A stretch of 64,000 nucleotides of DNA from contig NC_061777.1 in the NCBI RefSeq assembly GCF_022458985.1, positions 17,263,668 to 17,327,667 on the forward strand, written 5' to 3'. Source of the stretch: Mugil cephalus. Taxonomy: Eukaryota; Chordata; Actinopteri; Mugiliformes; Mugilidae. Both the position numbers and the translations under genes were made by a program. How positions within the stretch are numbered: the stretch's first letter is position 1; each line of letters begins with the position of its first letter. This document shows positions 35,104-47,479 of this stretch, in pieces. The notes below the pieces were generated by a model. That model saw nothing but the letters and a program-made list of their open reading frames with translations, had not been told where the DNA came from and did no database searches.

Positions 35104-35933
35104 TCACCAAAACACAGGGCCCCAGGGGCCGCTGTAGTCCCACGGGTAGGGCCTGTATCTGTAGGCTTTGCAGAAAGATGTAATTAGCGACGATCTGATC
35201 AGATCCTCTCTCAGGCTCAGTCCGTCTGCTTTATACGCGTCCTTGCAGAACTCGGACGTCTGCTGCTTTCGTTTTGTTTTGTACCTTCTGTTCTGAAACC
35301 AGATTTTCACCTGGGTCTCGGTTAGTCTTAAGGTGCTGGCCAGGTGAGCCCTCTCGGGGGCGGACAGGTATTTCTGGTGATTAAATTTCTTCTCCAGTTC
35401 GAGCACTTGCAGATGGGTGAAAGCCGCCCTTGAGCGCTTCTGTTTCCCATGGGAGGAAAAACTTCTGGACTCTGAGGAGCTGGGACAGGATGTGTCCAGG
35501 GACTCTGTGAAGTAGACAAAGCAGATGTGATGAAGTCATTAAACGGGTATAATGTGGCGTAGCCTGCGTGTGAGTCTGGTGGTCCATGAGGTTTCATCAG
35601 TGTGAGGTGATCAGTCACAGCTATGAATGAATGATAGTCTCCAAATTCAATTTTTACACTAAAAAGCTACTTTTTGTTGTAAATTCTCACTCATAATTAT
35701 TCTCACTAAATATTTTTCCTTAAAATTTGAAGAACCTCACCTGTCTGCGCCCCAAACGTCGTCTCCTGAGGGCAGAGTTGTGGCGACAACTCCTCAGATT
35801 CCTCTTTCCACTGTGAACATCGCTCCTTCTTCTGCGAGCAGCACTTGCCATTAAATCCTGTGCTCTCCTTAATGGACAGGATGTCCTCAATGAGGAAGGA
35901 AGTCACAGGTTTGACTGCACCAGACATGTCCAT
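35104..35933 (-). CDS. nkx3-1: NK3 homeobox transcription factor Nkx3-1
   Basis: Exon 1 is 35933 down to 35741 and exon 2 is 35504 down to 35104. The phase-1 junction reads AQTESLD; total 197 residues. An N-terminal TN-type repressor motif TSFLIEDIL lies at residues 11-19. The homeodomain spans about 86-145 with [20 protein letters not shown] and [10 protein letters not shown], carrying the NK-class tyrosine at homeodomain position 54 (residue 139). The C-terminus, [17 protein letters not shown], resembles the NKX3-1 tail (SWSPAFW) rather than NKX3-2. The gene acts as a DNA-binding repressor in somite/sclerotome mesoderm and, in mammals, prostate. It lies next to an NK2 gene in the same orientation, as in the ancestral NK cluster. 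Confidence 0.93.
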
Positions 35934-38290
35934 TCAGTTAAATCCAAAAACCTCAGGCCTCTCAGAGCCGGAGAGCCGCAGCGGGTGACGTGGTGGAAGC
36001 AGTGTGTCTCCTCTCACTCTCACGCTGTCTGAATTTATACAAGAGACGGGCGGGTTCACCCAGACAGCTCCGACAAGTGGGAGGAGGCGGCCTGACTTTG
36101 GTAAACTATTATCTACTTCTGACACTTTCATTTGTTTGTCTAGCCAGATCAACTTGATGGGAATCTTTGAGAGATCGGACAATAGTATTGAATGAGAAAC
36201 AAATTGGCAAATTACTTTTACTGTTACACATTTTTCTTTGTAAATCTCGCTGAATGGCACAGTTTACGTGCTTAATATGTGCAGATTTTTTTTCAATGAA
36301 TTCTTTTGAGAGACAATAAGTGACACAGTGAGAGACGGGAAACACCCAACTGCCAGTCTATGAAGCACATCTTTATAAAATTAATGCAGTTTCATGGAAT
36401 CATTTTACAACTTTTTTTTGTTGTTGTTTTACATCATTGGTGCTACTGAAGTGTATGTTATACAGAGAGGTGCCTAACATTTGAACTATCCTGTACAGCA
36501 AATTAAATTTTTAGAAACTGTTTCCTGTATAAACAAATACATTGGGTGTAACCAGATTATATATTGTCTCATATTTACATTCCTGGAAGAGGTAGTTCAG
36601 AAAATGTACAAAAGTAGGTTATGAAGTAGTATCTTACAGACAAACGATGTGTGTTTCAAATAGAAGATTACATTTCTACTGGTGAATCAATACTAGATAT
36701 CCTGAAAACAGAAATATTCTTAGTGTATATGGTATCATAGCAGTTAAATGGATTTGTGTCTTAATCTTCTTCCCTCCATCGGCTCAGTGCAGGGAGAAAG
36801 CTCTGTCTGCGGTGGCAGGGAGGGAGAGTGGGGGTCAGAGTGGGTGGTCATACCTCCTGGAGCACTAATGAGTTGGACACATTTAGGCCGGCTCCTGAAT
36901 GGACACAGTCATTGTTCTGTGTGGCTGTTTATTTGTTGTTCTCTGCGGTTCGGCCTGACCTTTCTCCACCGGCTGAGATGTTTACTAGCGATGTCTTCGC
37001 TGCTCTGGGGATTTCATGCTTCATTTGGAAATGCGCAAATGTAGGTATGATAAACACGACCCTCTCTGCGCCCCCTGATCCCGCCGACTCCTCCGGTTTT
37101 CCACGCCCGTGTCACAGTGATCGCTGCTTACATGGTGGCTGCTTTAATGTGACGAAACTGCAACAAATGCAACTTCCAGGACGGTCTTTGTACTTTAAAG
37201 TCAAATATACAGTGTGCATAAATGCTGTATATGTTGACTTAAAGTTAGCGTGTTCCGTCCTGTGTTGTGGAGCATTATTTATAAAAGCCATCTGTTTTAA
37301 ATCCGCTGAGATCCCTCTTTAGCATTACATGCTGTCTTGTCAACACAGTGTTAAGATCATCAGTTTGATACCTTGAGCTCTTAGTCTGCGACTGTCTGGC
37401 TGCTAAAGTATGTTGAACTGTAAGCACAGAAAGACTTCATGCCTGCGCCTAGACCAAACACATCTTTTTCTCTTCCTTTATTTTGCAACGGCTCCCAGAT
37501 TCCCCTGAAAATTGCATGCATCACTTCAAAAACATGCTTTTTACCGCAACGAAACACAAACCTCGTGTACTCAGTGTGATGACATGTGCATAAACAAAGT
37601 AAGCAGTGAGCATGTTTGCCTCTGTTGCGCCTCTGTCGGCCAAATCATGCTTTTTGAAAGGCCGTCTTAAGGCTCCACCAATGCTGTCATCTCCTGCTCT
37701 TGTTCTGTGATAACCCACATGACTGCCGTTAGTTGAAATCTGTCACATTTCCTCTGTATTTGTTGGGTCAGACGCATTCGTAGCCGTGCATCAGAGGCGA
37801 CATGGTAGCTCTGACCTTTTACCCAGGGAAGACATTTGTCTTTCACAGCACAAACTATGCGGTGACAGTGTTTTTCTTTGAGCCGCTGAAAGTTGTTGTG
37901 CCGTCGCGGTTTCGTTGTGTGGGATGACGAGTAGTGAGTGTTTGTTGTAGCTGTAGTTTTGTCAGACCTCATTCCTGTTATCGGCTCTCCATCACAGTTG
38001 TTTTATTCTGTATCCGCACCTGGCTGATTGCATAAGGCCATGCTGCATTGAGAGTTTTATGACATAACGAATATGTCACGAACGGGTCAATTTGAGGTTG
38101 GCGCACAGACATCCATGCATTTACTCTGTGGACGGCTTCACCAAATTCATCTCAGCAGAACTTGCATTTTGTGATTTTGAACAAATGCTCTGTGGGAATA
38201 AAAGTGTGTTGTGTTTCATATATCCAGCTGCAGACAGTGTGCCTACCTTATTATAGGAGTGTTTTACCATGTGAAAGTGATGGTAAACTT

Positions 38291-38304
38291 CCACTAGAGG
38301 GAGC
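38291..38304 (+). promoter_or_regulatory. CTCF-like motif between the two NK genes
   Basis: CCACTAGAGGGAGC matches the CTCF core except for one base (A where C is usual). It lies between nkx3-1 and the NK2 gene. Low confidence without binding data. Confidence 0.25.
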
Positions 38305-39400
38305 TTTAAAGTCACCCATCAACTCCAGGCTGTATATAAAAGAGTAGCCACTTCCAACAGCTCCATGATCTATTTATACCAACAGATTATCTTAAACAGA
38401 GTCTCATCCCACATCATCGATTTATATGTTTTGTCTTCCCTTAGCACGTAGCTACGTAACCGACCTCGTCTTAAGCTGATTTATTTTTAGTGTGGACAGA
38501 AAGACAGTGAGACTCCTGGACTTATGAATCATCTCAACAGCAATCATAAACACCAGATTATCAGCGTAGGCTATTACAAAGCCAGAGATCTGTCTTTTCT
38601 AAAGCTGGCACAGCATGACTAAAAAACTTGAGTAAGGCATCATGGGTCTTTCACTGGTGGCCAGACTCACGTCATCCTCCTTTTAAACTGACCCTCATAG
38701 TGTAATCAAGCTCCTTTATTTTGAAAAAGATTCTTTCACTCATGCATCATCTCTGTCTTTCTTAAACAAGCGAGGCAAAACATAACTATTGCACAAAGCA
38801 CATATATTGTATCTAAAAATACAAACTTGGCAGTAACCAATGAGATCTTTTTTAGTATTATTATTATATTTGGTCATAAATAGACATTGTCTGGTTGTAA
38901 ACTGAATGCAACTATTTAATTTATCAACTTGTCTAATCTTAATATTTTGACATAACCAAGTATCTTTTAGAATCTCAATAAAGTCGATAGAACAGAATGA
39001 GGTGGAGGGGTTGACCCATTTGGGGGTTACTAAATTTAATGATTCAAATACAGTAGATATACAAATGTTGAATGAGAAATTAAGATCTAACAGTGACAGC
39101 ATAATTAAATTTAAAAAAGAAAAGTAGCAGGTAGTTAGATAAGAAAAACAAAAAAACTATTTGAAATATAATAAAACTTTTTTACAGTCAGTGTACCAGG
39201 CTGGTACACTGTGAAAAACAAAGTGAAAAATCAAAGTTAAGTAGGCCACAAGAAAGACTAACTAAAAGAAGTGAGTCTAGTTCAGATGATTGATAGAAAT
39301 GATTGATTTAGAGTGGAAGTGTCAGATAGAATCAATGACTTTGTAAGACCACTCAATATTCACATAACTGCTGCATCCTGCAACCCCCTTTCCTCCGACA

Positions 39401-39403
<3 letters not shown>

Positions 39404-39470
<67 letters not shown>
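39404..39470. repeat. (AC)n microsatellite
   Basis: An uninterrupted dinucleotide run of about 33 AC units lies in the spacer between nkx3-1 and the NK2 gene and should be length-polymorphic. Confidence 0.97.
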
Positions 39471-39472
<2 letters not shown>

Positions 39473-39894
39473 CATATTATCTGATCTCCTGGTCTCCTCT
39501 CAGTCTAGATTCCTCCTTATCTGTACAGATATGCTCATTCAGCGCCTCTCTACTCCAAGAGATGTTCCTTCTCCTCGGGCCACAAAGTGCATTGAAACAC
39601 TGAAATACTTGGGCAATAAATCTATGTATGTCTAACCCATTCATTAATCGATCTACTTACTTTTCAACTATCTAGTCGGCCCTCTGTTTTATTTTATTTT
39701 TTATTTATTTATTTTTTATATTTATTTTATTTATTTTTTTTTAACCAAACTGATGTGATCATTCAGTACTTTTGCCGTGTTGAGTTTTTGATTTCATTCC
39801 CGTGTGCTGCGCATCACTGAGTGACAGGTCGGACTGGAACTGTTTCCCGTTTGATTGAAAGTTTGGAGAGAGAAAAAAAAAGTTAAAGAGCCAC

Positions 39895-40085
39895 TCTGTC
39901 TGCAGGTTTGTTTACCAAGCAAAGCTCGGGGACAGGACAAGCTCTCCAGTCTTATCAGCGGATTTGTCAATGGGACAATAATGAGCTGAGTTTGATAGAG
40001 CAGCGCTGTCGGGTCAGATGTCACTTCATCCATTAGCCTTTTGATGGTTCCCTTTGATAAAGTGCACAGGCGACAGCCCCACAAC
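39895..40085. promoter_or_regulatory. Candidate cis-regulatory element near the NK2 gene
   Basis: This is a locally GC-richer, complex block in AT-rich surroundings. It includes CTTATCAGCGG (GATA site), GACAATAATGAGC (homeodomain/SOX-like), TTTGATAGAG and CCCTTTGATAAAGTGC. It lies 0.5 kb downstream of the NK2 gene's 3' end. The enhancer role is inferred from base composition and motif density. Confidence 0.3.
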
Positions 40086-40544
40086 CAGCTAGTCGAGGGT
40101 TTCTAATCAGGTATGTTTTGTATTTTAATTAAGTGGGACATTCCACATTTCAGATTTTGTCAGATTTAATATGATTTAATGAGGTAAAGGAGAGTTTTGC
40201 AAGTTTCAGTAAGTTTGACATTTAAGTTTAACGTTTTTTGTTTGTTTGTGTTTTTATCTTTAAGGCTAAAAAATTAAAACAATAAATATAGCTGTCAAAG
40301 GAAAGAAAATAGACAAAAGATTTATTGGATTTTAGAAAGAAAAGGACAGTATTTTTTGGAGACATATTTACATTTTTAGCCTATTACATTTCTTTAATAT
40401 TAACTGAAATTAGCCATCCAAAATAATAATAAAAATACTTTAAGAGTTTGAGCCCATTAACCGATCTTTCAAGAAAAGAATATTGGCACCAGATAGCGTC
40501 CCATGCAAAGTTTACCATCACCATTCGACAGTCTATTCCTGTAA

Positions 40545-41954
40545 TCACCAGCCTCTTACTCCCTGTAAAGAAGGCTGAAACTGTCCGTGGCTGAAAGGCC
40601 CCTCAGCGTTCCCGGTTAAATCAACCAACTGATTATTGGACATCTGTGAGGGAGTCATACTCGCTGAATGTGAGACATAATTGCATCCGTACAGGCTGCT
40701 GTTTCCATAACCAAACACGGGGTTATAATGTCCGAGTGTCACATTATAAGGGGCTGAATGGGAACCTGCGTCGCACAGCCTCCCGTCCCTCACCAGCACC
40801 GGCACCGCCACCCTCCTGGGCGCAGGTGGATAGCCCGCCAGCTCCAGAGACTTGTCCTGCCTCTGACGCTTACATTTGTACCTCCTGTTCTGAAACCAGA
40901 TTTTAACCTGGGTGGAGGAGAGTTTGAGCATGAGGGCCAGGTGCTCTCTCTCCGGGGCGGACAGGTAGCGCTGCTGCCTGAAGCGTCTCTCCAGCTCGGA
41001 CACCTGGGACTGAGAGAAGAGGACCCGGGGCTTCCTGCGCACCCTGGGTCTGCTTTTGGCGTCTGTGTCGCGGTCTGGTGAGCTGTCAAGGCCGCAGATC
41101 TCTGCACACATCGGGGAGAAAAAAAAGTGAAATGCAAACAAAGTTATTTAAACTCTTTGAAAAAGCTTTACACGTTATTTTATTCGCATAGATCTTAAAG
41201 TCAACATTTTCTAGACGACAGTGTTTGAACATAAAGATGAACGAAATACTTAATTTACATAAATTTGTTTGAGGTGGAAGAAATAAAGTTCATTATAATA
41301 ATAATAATAATTTTTACAAAACACCCAAGATTACATAAATCCAAAACACTTGAGCAGAATTAAAGTTTTATCTTTTGTTAATGCGCCAAAACAGGCCACA
41401 CCGTCAGACACCTTTCTCACTCTCATAAACGGGTGACTAAATGTGGATGTTTTGGTAGCTAAATATTGTACATTTTAGCTACGTTAGCGAAGTTGAATCC
41501 TGCTTCAGCTTGTCAGTACTATTTTTTTTTTTATTTTCCAAGCGGCGAGATGTAAAAGAAATTGAAATAGTGGCAGATCGAAGGCCGCATATCATCCAAC
41601 ACGCGTCCAAGTTCCACTCTGTGGAGCGGCCTTAACTCACGTAAACATCCACCAGTGTATGAAAAGAAGCTTATCTGACTGCGATGTACATCACTGCATC
41701 ATCTCACCCTGCTCGTGTATCTCCCCTTCTCCTTCTAAATTGTGAGTATCCAGCTTCCCCCGTGCTGCGGAGACGCACGGCTCAGGCTGGCAGTCGTAGA
41801 AGTCACAGTTTCGGGGCGCAGCGTGCACTTGTTGATGGTGCATCGGCACAACCTGGTCAGTCATCAAAAAATCATTTTCATAGTCATGCTGGTGCTCGAT
41901 TCTCAAAATGTCCTTCACGGAAAAGGGCGTCGAGGTCGTTGAACTGGGATGCAT
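40545..41954 (-). CDS. nkx2.7: NK2-class homeobox protein (Nkx2.6/Nkx2.7 type)
   Basis: Exon 1 is 41954 down to 41708 and exon 2 is 41101 down to 40545. The phase-1 junction reads HEQEICGLD; total 267 residues. The TN motif TPFSVKDIL lies at residues 9-17. The homeodomain covers 104-163 with the NK2 signature [18 protein letters not shown] and Tyr54 (residue 157). The NK2-specific domain [12 protein letters not shown] follows at about 178-189. The tail ends GVRGW, like the GIRAW tail of Nkx2-5. I chose the MHPSS start because it places the TN motif at the usual distance; an in-frame ATG 43 codons upstream (42083) is open but atypical. Position next to nkx3-1 and stc1 equates it with NKX2-6; fish orthologs are usually called nkx2.7, a cardiac/pharyngeal factor. 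The exact symbol is uncertain. Confidence 0.9.
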
Positions 41955-42560
41955 CCCCGCGGTTTTAGTCGCCTGCGAGTTTGGATCCTTTTTACGCACG
42001 GTGCTGGAGCAGCTGCTGATGCTGCCGGATGGGTCTCTTAACTGACTGATGAGTGAAAGCCCAAGGAGATTGCAATCAGTCAAGGGTCCAGCTAATGAGC
42101 AAGGTTGACATATATCTGCTCCTCTCTGAAATAGTACTGACCAACACCCATTCAGGCTGCGCGTACAGCTCCTTTTCTTCTCACCTTACAGGAACACCTC
42201 TCATCATATCCACCCTTCTCTCGGCGTGAGAAGGTTTCATTGAGATGGTTAATTAAGAAATAAAAACGTAGATTTAATTGACCAAAGCAACTGAAGCTTA
42301 AGCCAAACCATTTCTTAATGTCAAGTTGTATTTGTATCCATGGCAGAAACATTTGTTATTTAAGTTGCTCTTTAGACATTACAAAAAAACTTTCTAATTA
42401 AACTACATAGTTAAAGGTTAATTATTGAAGATGTTAAATTATGTTCGACATTAATAAGTGAAATTATCCCGGAGTAATTAAGCTGTTTAAAATGGGGTAA
42501 TTTATTCATTGTCTACCCAAAAACCACGCTCCTAAGAGCCACGTCACTTAACCAGCAAGC
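41955..42560 (-). promoter_or_regulatory. Upstream region of the NK2 gene with an NKX2-type site
   Basis: CACTTAA at 42545-42551 (TTAAGTG on the reverse strand) is the high-affinity NKX2 binding core. It lies about 0.6 kb upstream of the start codon, in a block with TAATTAAG and an E-box/CRE-like CCACGTCA. Autoregulation is a reasonable inference for an NK2 cardiac gene, not shown here. Confidence 0.3.
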
Positions 42561-45500
42561 AGGTCCTCGGGGGGCTGAGTGATCTCGGCTGATGTTGAAC
42601 AGCTTTACCATCAACATTGTTTTCCAGCCGTTATTAGTGTTCTCAGGCCACAACAAACAGTAACATTACACCTTATGTTGTGGAAGTGGAGAGGCAGCGG
42701 CGCCAGCCTGCAATGCTTGACTGAGGCTGAGACGCGCTTCCACGCAGACAGGAACACGGACAGACGCGACCTGTCCCACTACAGGAGATATATGGAGGGC
42801 ACTTACTGGTCTGGGCGGCTTTTCAAGCTGTTATTGAATTAGTCTAAACCGCCCTTCGTTATGGTAAGAAAGTGTGAATGATTAACGAGAGTAACTTTGG
42901 ATATGTGCACCAATCTCAAATCTGCAAAAAAAGTTTAATCTGTTTTCACATGGAATTAGAGAGGAGCTATCGAGGCCGTTTACTCTGATGTGCAAAGGCC
43001 AAATTTCCCAGTCTAACTAAAGTAACACAACAGTCTTAAACATCCACGTAGTCCAATCCAGAGAGAAGACGTCATTAATGTGTCAGTGAATCACAGTTGG
43101 ACACTATATAGTCTTTAGCTTTAGATTTTTTAGACAAGTTTAAGTCCCACTTCTGTCTTCTCAGAAATCATTTAGACTATGCATGACCATGGTGACATGC
43201 TGTGTGTGTAGAAACCGGCTAAGTTTATTAGAGGTCTCTGTTTCTGAGATTTAACTTAAAGGTCCATTGTGTTGCATTAAGTGGCACCCAGCAACCAACC
43301 GAAAACAGCTTCCTCACCTCTCTTTTACAAATGTGTCAGACACAGCCATGACATCTTAAAGTGAAAAAGTCCCCCCGTGGAACGTTTGCTTTGTCTGTTC
43401 TGTTTTCTGGAACATAAACATTTGGTTTTTGCTATAGATCCTTCACACTGAACATTTAGTGGCCTGATCGAGGCCGAAGGCCTGAGGTCCAGAGAACCGC
43501 ATATGCCGCTCAAGTAGCTGTTTCAATTTCCTAATCACAAACCTTTCGGGATCTATTGTGTTGTTGTGGTTTGTCTGTCTAAGGGGAGCTTACAGTCTCC
43601 TGGAGTGAGCAGTTGTGATGAGTGCCACTGTGTGTTATCTGACTATTTTATCTGATGTGGCTTTCAAGATTCAAAGGGAAAATATTTTTAATTTGGCAAA
43701 TTTCTGTTTGTGCAACCAGCTACATTTACTATTAACTGGTGTGCTCTTGTCTCTCACTATTTTCTACTACTTGCCCCACAACCGCTCAAAAAAACAACAT
43801 TATCTCCAAATTGCACAGCTGACCCTCATTGCAGTTAAGCTGCCGTTTCCTCAATACAGCCTTGTTTTTCATGATGGGATTTTAATGGTGAATTTTCAAT
43901 TAATTTTATTGCCACAAATTGCCACACCATGAAAAAACTAGCAAAAGTGGAATTTTCCTGTCTCGTTTTCGGATCACCGCATTAAGAGGCTTTGAGAGAT
44001 TAGAGAGATTTTAGTGGAATAATAAAAGGCAGCAAAGTGGAAGATTAAGTAACTGATACATCAAGTGAAAACGCATGCAGCTGACAAGTCTGACTGCAGC
44101 TGGCTGGGGCTTCTGTGGCTCAAGACAATACAAACACTGTCCAAATTACTGTTTGGGAAAAGTTAGAACCAGTTCGTATCAAAGTTAAAGTAATTCAAAA
44201 AAACAAGCAAATCCACAGCTTGGCCTCTCTCAAGACTTTTGGGGAAACCTCAGCGGAGGCACACAGAGTTATTTAGTTTAAGAATTAAATAATTCTGAAT
44301 CTTTCATGAAATATTCAGTATATTAGTTTGTGTTTTATTATTATGTCACTCATATTCTGTAGTAAGAGAAAAGCAAATCTAGTCATTAATGAACACAATT
44401 CAAATAGGTTTGACTTAAAGAATAAAAGAATAATTTTCAAATACTTATTAAATTTTAGTGGCTTTTCTAAAGATGGGGGGGGCAGTGGCATTGGCTAAGA
44501 CCTTACTCCTCCTAGCAACACATCCCAATTTGCTATCATGCCAGTCGAGATGTGTAATCCCATTAATGAATTCTGGTTCTGCCTCAGGGTCTGGTTGTAG
44601 CCAGTAAACCTCCGAGGGGAGGCCCCCAGGAGGGAAACGTTTTCAGATATTAAGTTCAAAAGTTAATGGCAATAGTGGTCTGCTCTCTCCCTGTAAAGTA
44701 TGAAATATGGTAGTAAAACACGCAATAAGACCTTCTACTGGGACCAAAGCCTTTGATTGATTTATTTTATGCCATATTGTTTTATTTGGTATAAAGTTAC
44801 AGGTGCTTTGGCTGCTGTCTGGATCTGTTCTTTTCACCACAGTTTTAAAAGACCACAAAACCCAATGCCAGATTCGTAACCACCTATATTCAGTGAAACA
44901 AACTGACAAACCAAGAAACCTGAACTTCAAAAGCAGACAGTGAAAAAACTCAACTGTCAATTCTCTGACACCTTGGGGATTTCAGGGTGTCCGGTTTGAT
45001 GAGTAAATTACTTAATTGCTGCAGCAGTTTTCGACGAGGGCTCGGAGCAATGCTCCCTCCGAGTCTCTGTGTCCACTGTTGCTTAAAATCAAAGCCTTTC
45101 CCACTGATTCCACCATATGTGCCCTCTCTGTAACACAAGAAGTACAGTTTACCACAACTACCCCTAATTCATCATACAGCAAAATAGGAGGCTGATAGCA
45201 GCTGAAAGACGACATAGAATTGGCTTACGCCGCCTGAAACTGAACCCAACCTTCCTGTGGCCTATATGCAACTGAAGATGCTCATCAAAATGTTATGTGA
45301 CACTGACATTTCCTTTCAGGTAAAGAGACTCGTCTAGTCATGAGATATGGGAGCGTTTTCTTACAGTCTGCTCTGTGGGTTAAAAAGAAACGCACTGAAG
45401 CTGAAGGATGCTACTCTAGGCAGCAGGGTGCGCCAGTGGTTAGAAATGATAAAACTGTTTAAAATGTTGACCCTAGTTATTGTCACTCTTGATGTGAAAG

Positions 45501-46221
45501 TAGGTTTTTATGACTATAGACGAGACTATATAGGGTTATAGTAGGTGTAGTTATCATGGTAAAAGCAGTTATTCTTCGTGTCTACATATATACTCACTTT
45601 TTCCAGTTTATTATGTAATCTAGTGAAAACAAATTCTTTCTAATATAACAATGCTGCACCCAGTATTAACTTTGTGAAGGTCGTGGTATTAAGTTGTTTC
45701 CTTTTAAGTAACTCAGAGAGATGTTTATTTAACTGCGTTTTATGTTTGGACATGATCGCAGTGAGGACAAAAACAGCCATTGTTTGCAAAGTATAACTGG
45801 CTGTGGTATAACAGAGTGATTGGTACTGTACATTTGTTTTGAAATGTTTGGACTGCTTTTGACCCTAAATAAATACAACAGAGCAATTTTTGTCCTAATA
45901 GTTTTTGGGCGTTTAATCTTCTACTAGAAGGCAATTAACAGTTATTTTTACACCTCTGGAAAGAAATCACAAACCCTTTTCCCGGCTAAAATTCCCATTA
46001 ATCACTTAAAGCATTTACTAATATTGGTAAATTATATATTTATTTTTAAATTATACCTAGTATTACCTGCACCAGCCACCAAACTCTTCATCAAAATGCT
46101 TCATCTCTCGTTCTTCTACAGTGTAACTGTAACTTCCTCCCTTGGTCTGTAATATCTCTGATCAAAGGTTAAATAAGAAGATATCACGTACATGTGTGGC
46201 CATATTCTGTACAAAACTGTA

Positions 46222-46310
46222 GGAGGTTCAAGACTCTGGCAGGACTGGTAACAAATGGAACAACTTTATTAGACCAACACATTGCGTTCATCAGGGTCAT
46301 CCTGTCAAAA
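46222..46310 (+). repeat. Degraded end of the same repeat family as 51412-51923
   Basis: TCAAGACTCTGGCAGGACTG, then CTTTATTAGACCAACAC and TTCATCAGGGTCATC, align with the left end of the 51412 element (TCAAGACTCCAGCAGCAC, CTTTATTAGACTGATGC, TTCATCATGGTCATC). Only one end is recognisable. Confidence 0.5.
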
Positions 46311-46748
46311 CTGTTTACAATTGATCAAGTATTTCCTTCAGTGCATGTTTCAGTCAGTGTTTCAGATTATATTAACATTTTACCCCCAAGTCATCATTAT
46401 TATGGACTGGTTCATGCTTCCTAGTAAAGATGCACTGGTGTAACGGAGCACACCATCTGCAAGTCTTTAGTATGTTTGTGTTTTATAACAGAAAGTTTTG
46501 CTTGTTCTTGAAAAACTGATATAAACAAAAATGATGAATGAAGAATTGGACCAGATCTCCGAAACTGTAGAACAACAAGCACAGTGACTCTTTTGAAACA
46601 GCCATTTAAATCTGACATGACAGACTACTGCATCACAGTGCAGGCTTTGTGTGGAGTGCTTGTGGTTTTCTCTTTTCACATGAAATTACGGTTTGTTAGC
46701 AGAAGCCTTGTTTCCTGTATGAAGAAATCGGCGCAGCCTGCTCCTCGG

Positions 46749-46760
46749 CCACTAGGTGTC
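46749..46760 (+). promoter_or_regulatory. CTCF-like motif in the NK2-stc1 spacer
   Basis: CCACTAGGTGTC matches the CTCF core with one base different, and has the same orientation as the two sites to the left. Weak evidence on its own. Confidence 0.2.
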
Positions 46761-47479
46761 TCTGTTAGACTTTATTAATTCCAAATGTGTTTATCCACAC
46801 TTGATGATCAGCAAGTGGGAGAATATCCTTTATTTATTCTAATATTTATTGTGTTATTGTCCATTTGACACTTGCATTACAGAGCATATTAGTGCAAATC
46901 CACTTTTGCGTTGGCTTCAGTGTCTGTATGACTGGGCGCTTCCTTTCGTGTACGGTATCTTAATATCATCATGTCCATTGTCTTTTTTCTTGAGATCTTC
47001 TTGGGAAGTTTTCTTTGGACAATCGTGCCTGTGAATTTCTTATCTGTTGGTCAGTCTTGGGCGTGTTTCTTTGTGTAGTCTTGACAGTTCCGCCCGTTTT
47101 CACAGAAAGGCAAGAAAGGTGCAACTTACTTACAAATGAAGCCACATATTTTCTCTTCTTCTCATATCTCCTCTAAAAAAAATAAAAAGAAGAAGGGCGT
47201 GGAGCATGATTTCACTCATATCGGTTAAACCTGCATATGGTTTCCAACGTTCAGTGTGAGATCCGTTAAAATAGCCAGGTTCTGCAAGAGGAAGCAACAT
47301 TTGAGAGTGGTCGAGAGCGTTTCAAACTGCACTCGTGATGGGACTGAATCTGGGGCTCGGTTGGCAGACGCTCGGTGCATAAACTGTGCAAATAGGGGAG
47401 AAAATGGATGGCGACAAAACGAGCTGAACGTAACATCTATATTTTCGGTGTAACTGAGTGAAGGTTAGGTTTTATATAC

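Larger units (their letters stand above)
35934..40510. other. nkx3-1 upstream region and spacer to the NK2 gene
   Basis: No exon is supported. It contains the nkx3-1 promoter (just above 35934), a CTCF-like CCACTAGAGGGAGC (38291-38304), the (AC)n microsatellite (39404-39470), an A/T-only stretch (39685-39742) and a candidate conserved element at 39895-40085 with GATA- and homeodomain-type sites. Confidence 0.55.

Noticed and set aside
35328-35618. Overlapping reverse-strand frames across nkx3-1 exon 2 as separate genes
   Set aside because: They are out-of-frame shadows of the homeobox exon.
39404-39470. Regular repeat as a possible CRISPR-like array
   Set aside because: It is a simple (AC)n microsatellite without spacers.
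40646-41081. Plus-strand frames opposite the NK2 homeobox exon
   Set aside because: GC-rich exon sequence gives open antisense frames; neither resembles a protein.
43440-43500. GGCCTGATCGAGGCCGAAGGCCTGAGG as a structured RNA
   Set aside because: Short GGCC palindromes recur, but no extended fold or family resemblance was seen.
45415-45445. GGTGCGCCAGTGGTTAG-like tRNA/SINE head
   Set aside because: Only about 25 bases match the SINE head and no body follows, so it is too short to support.
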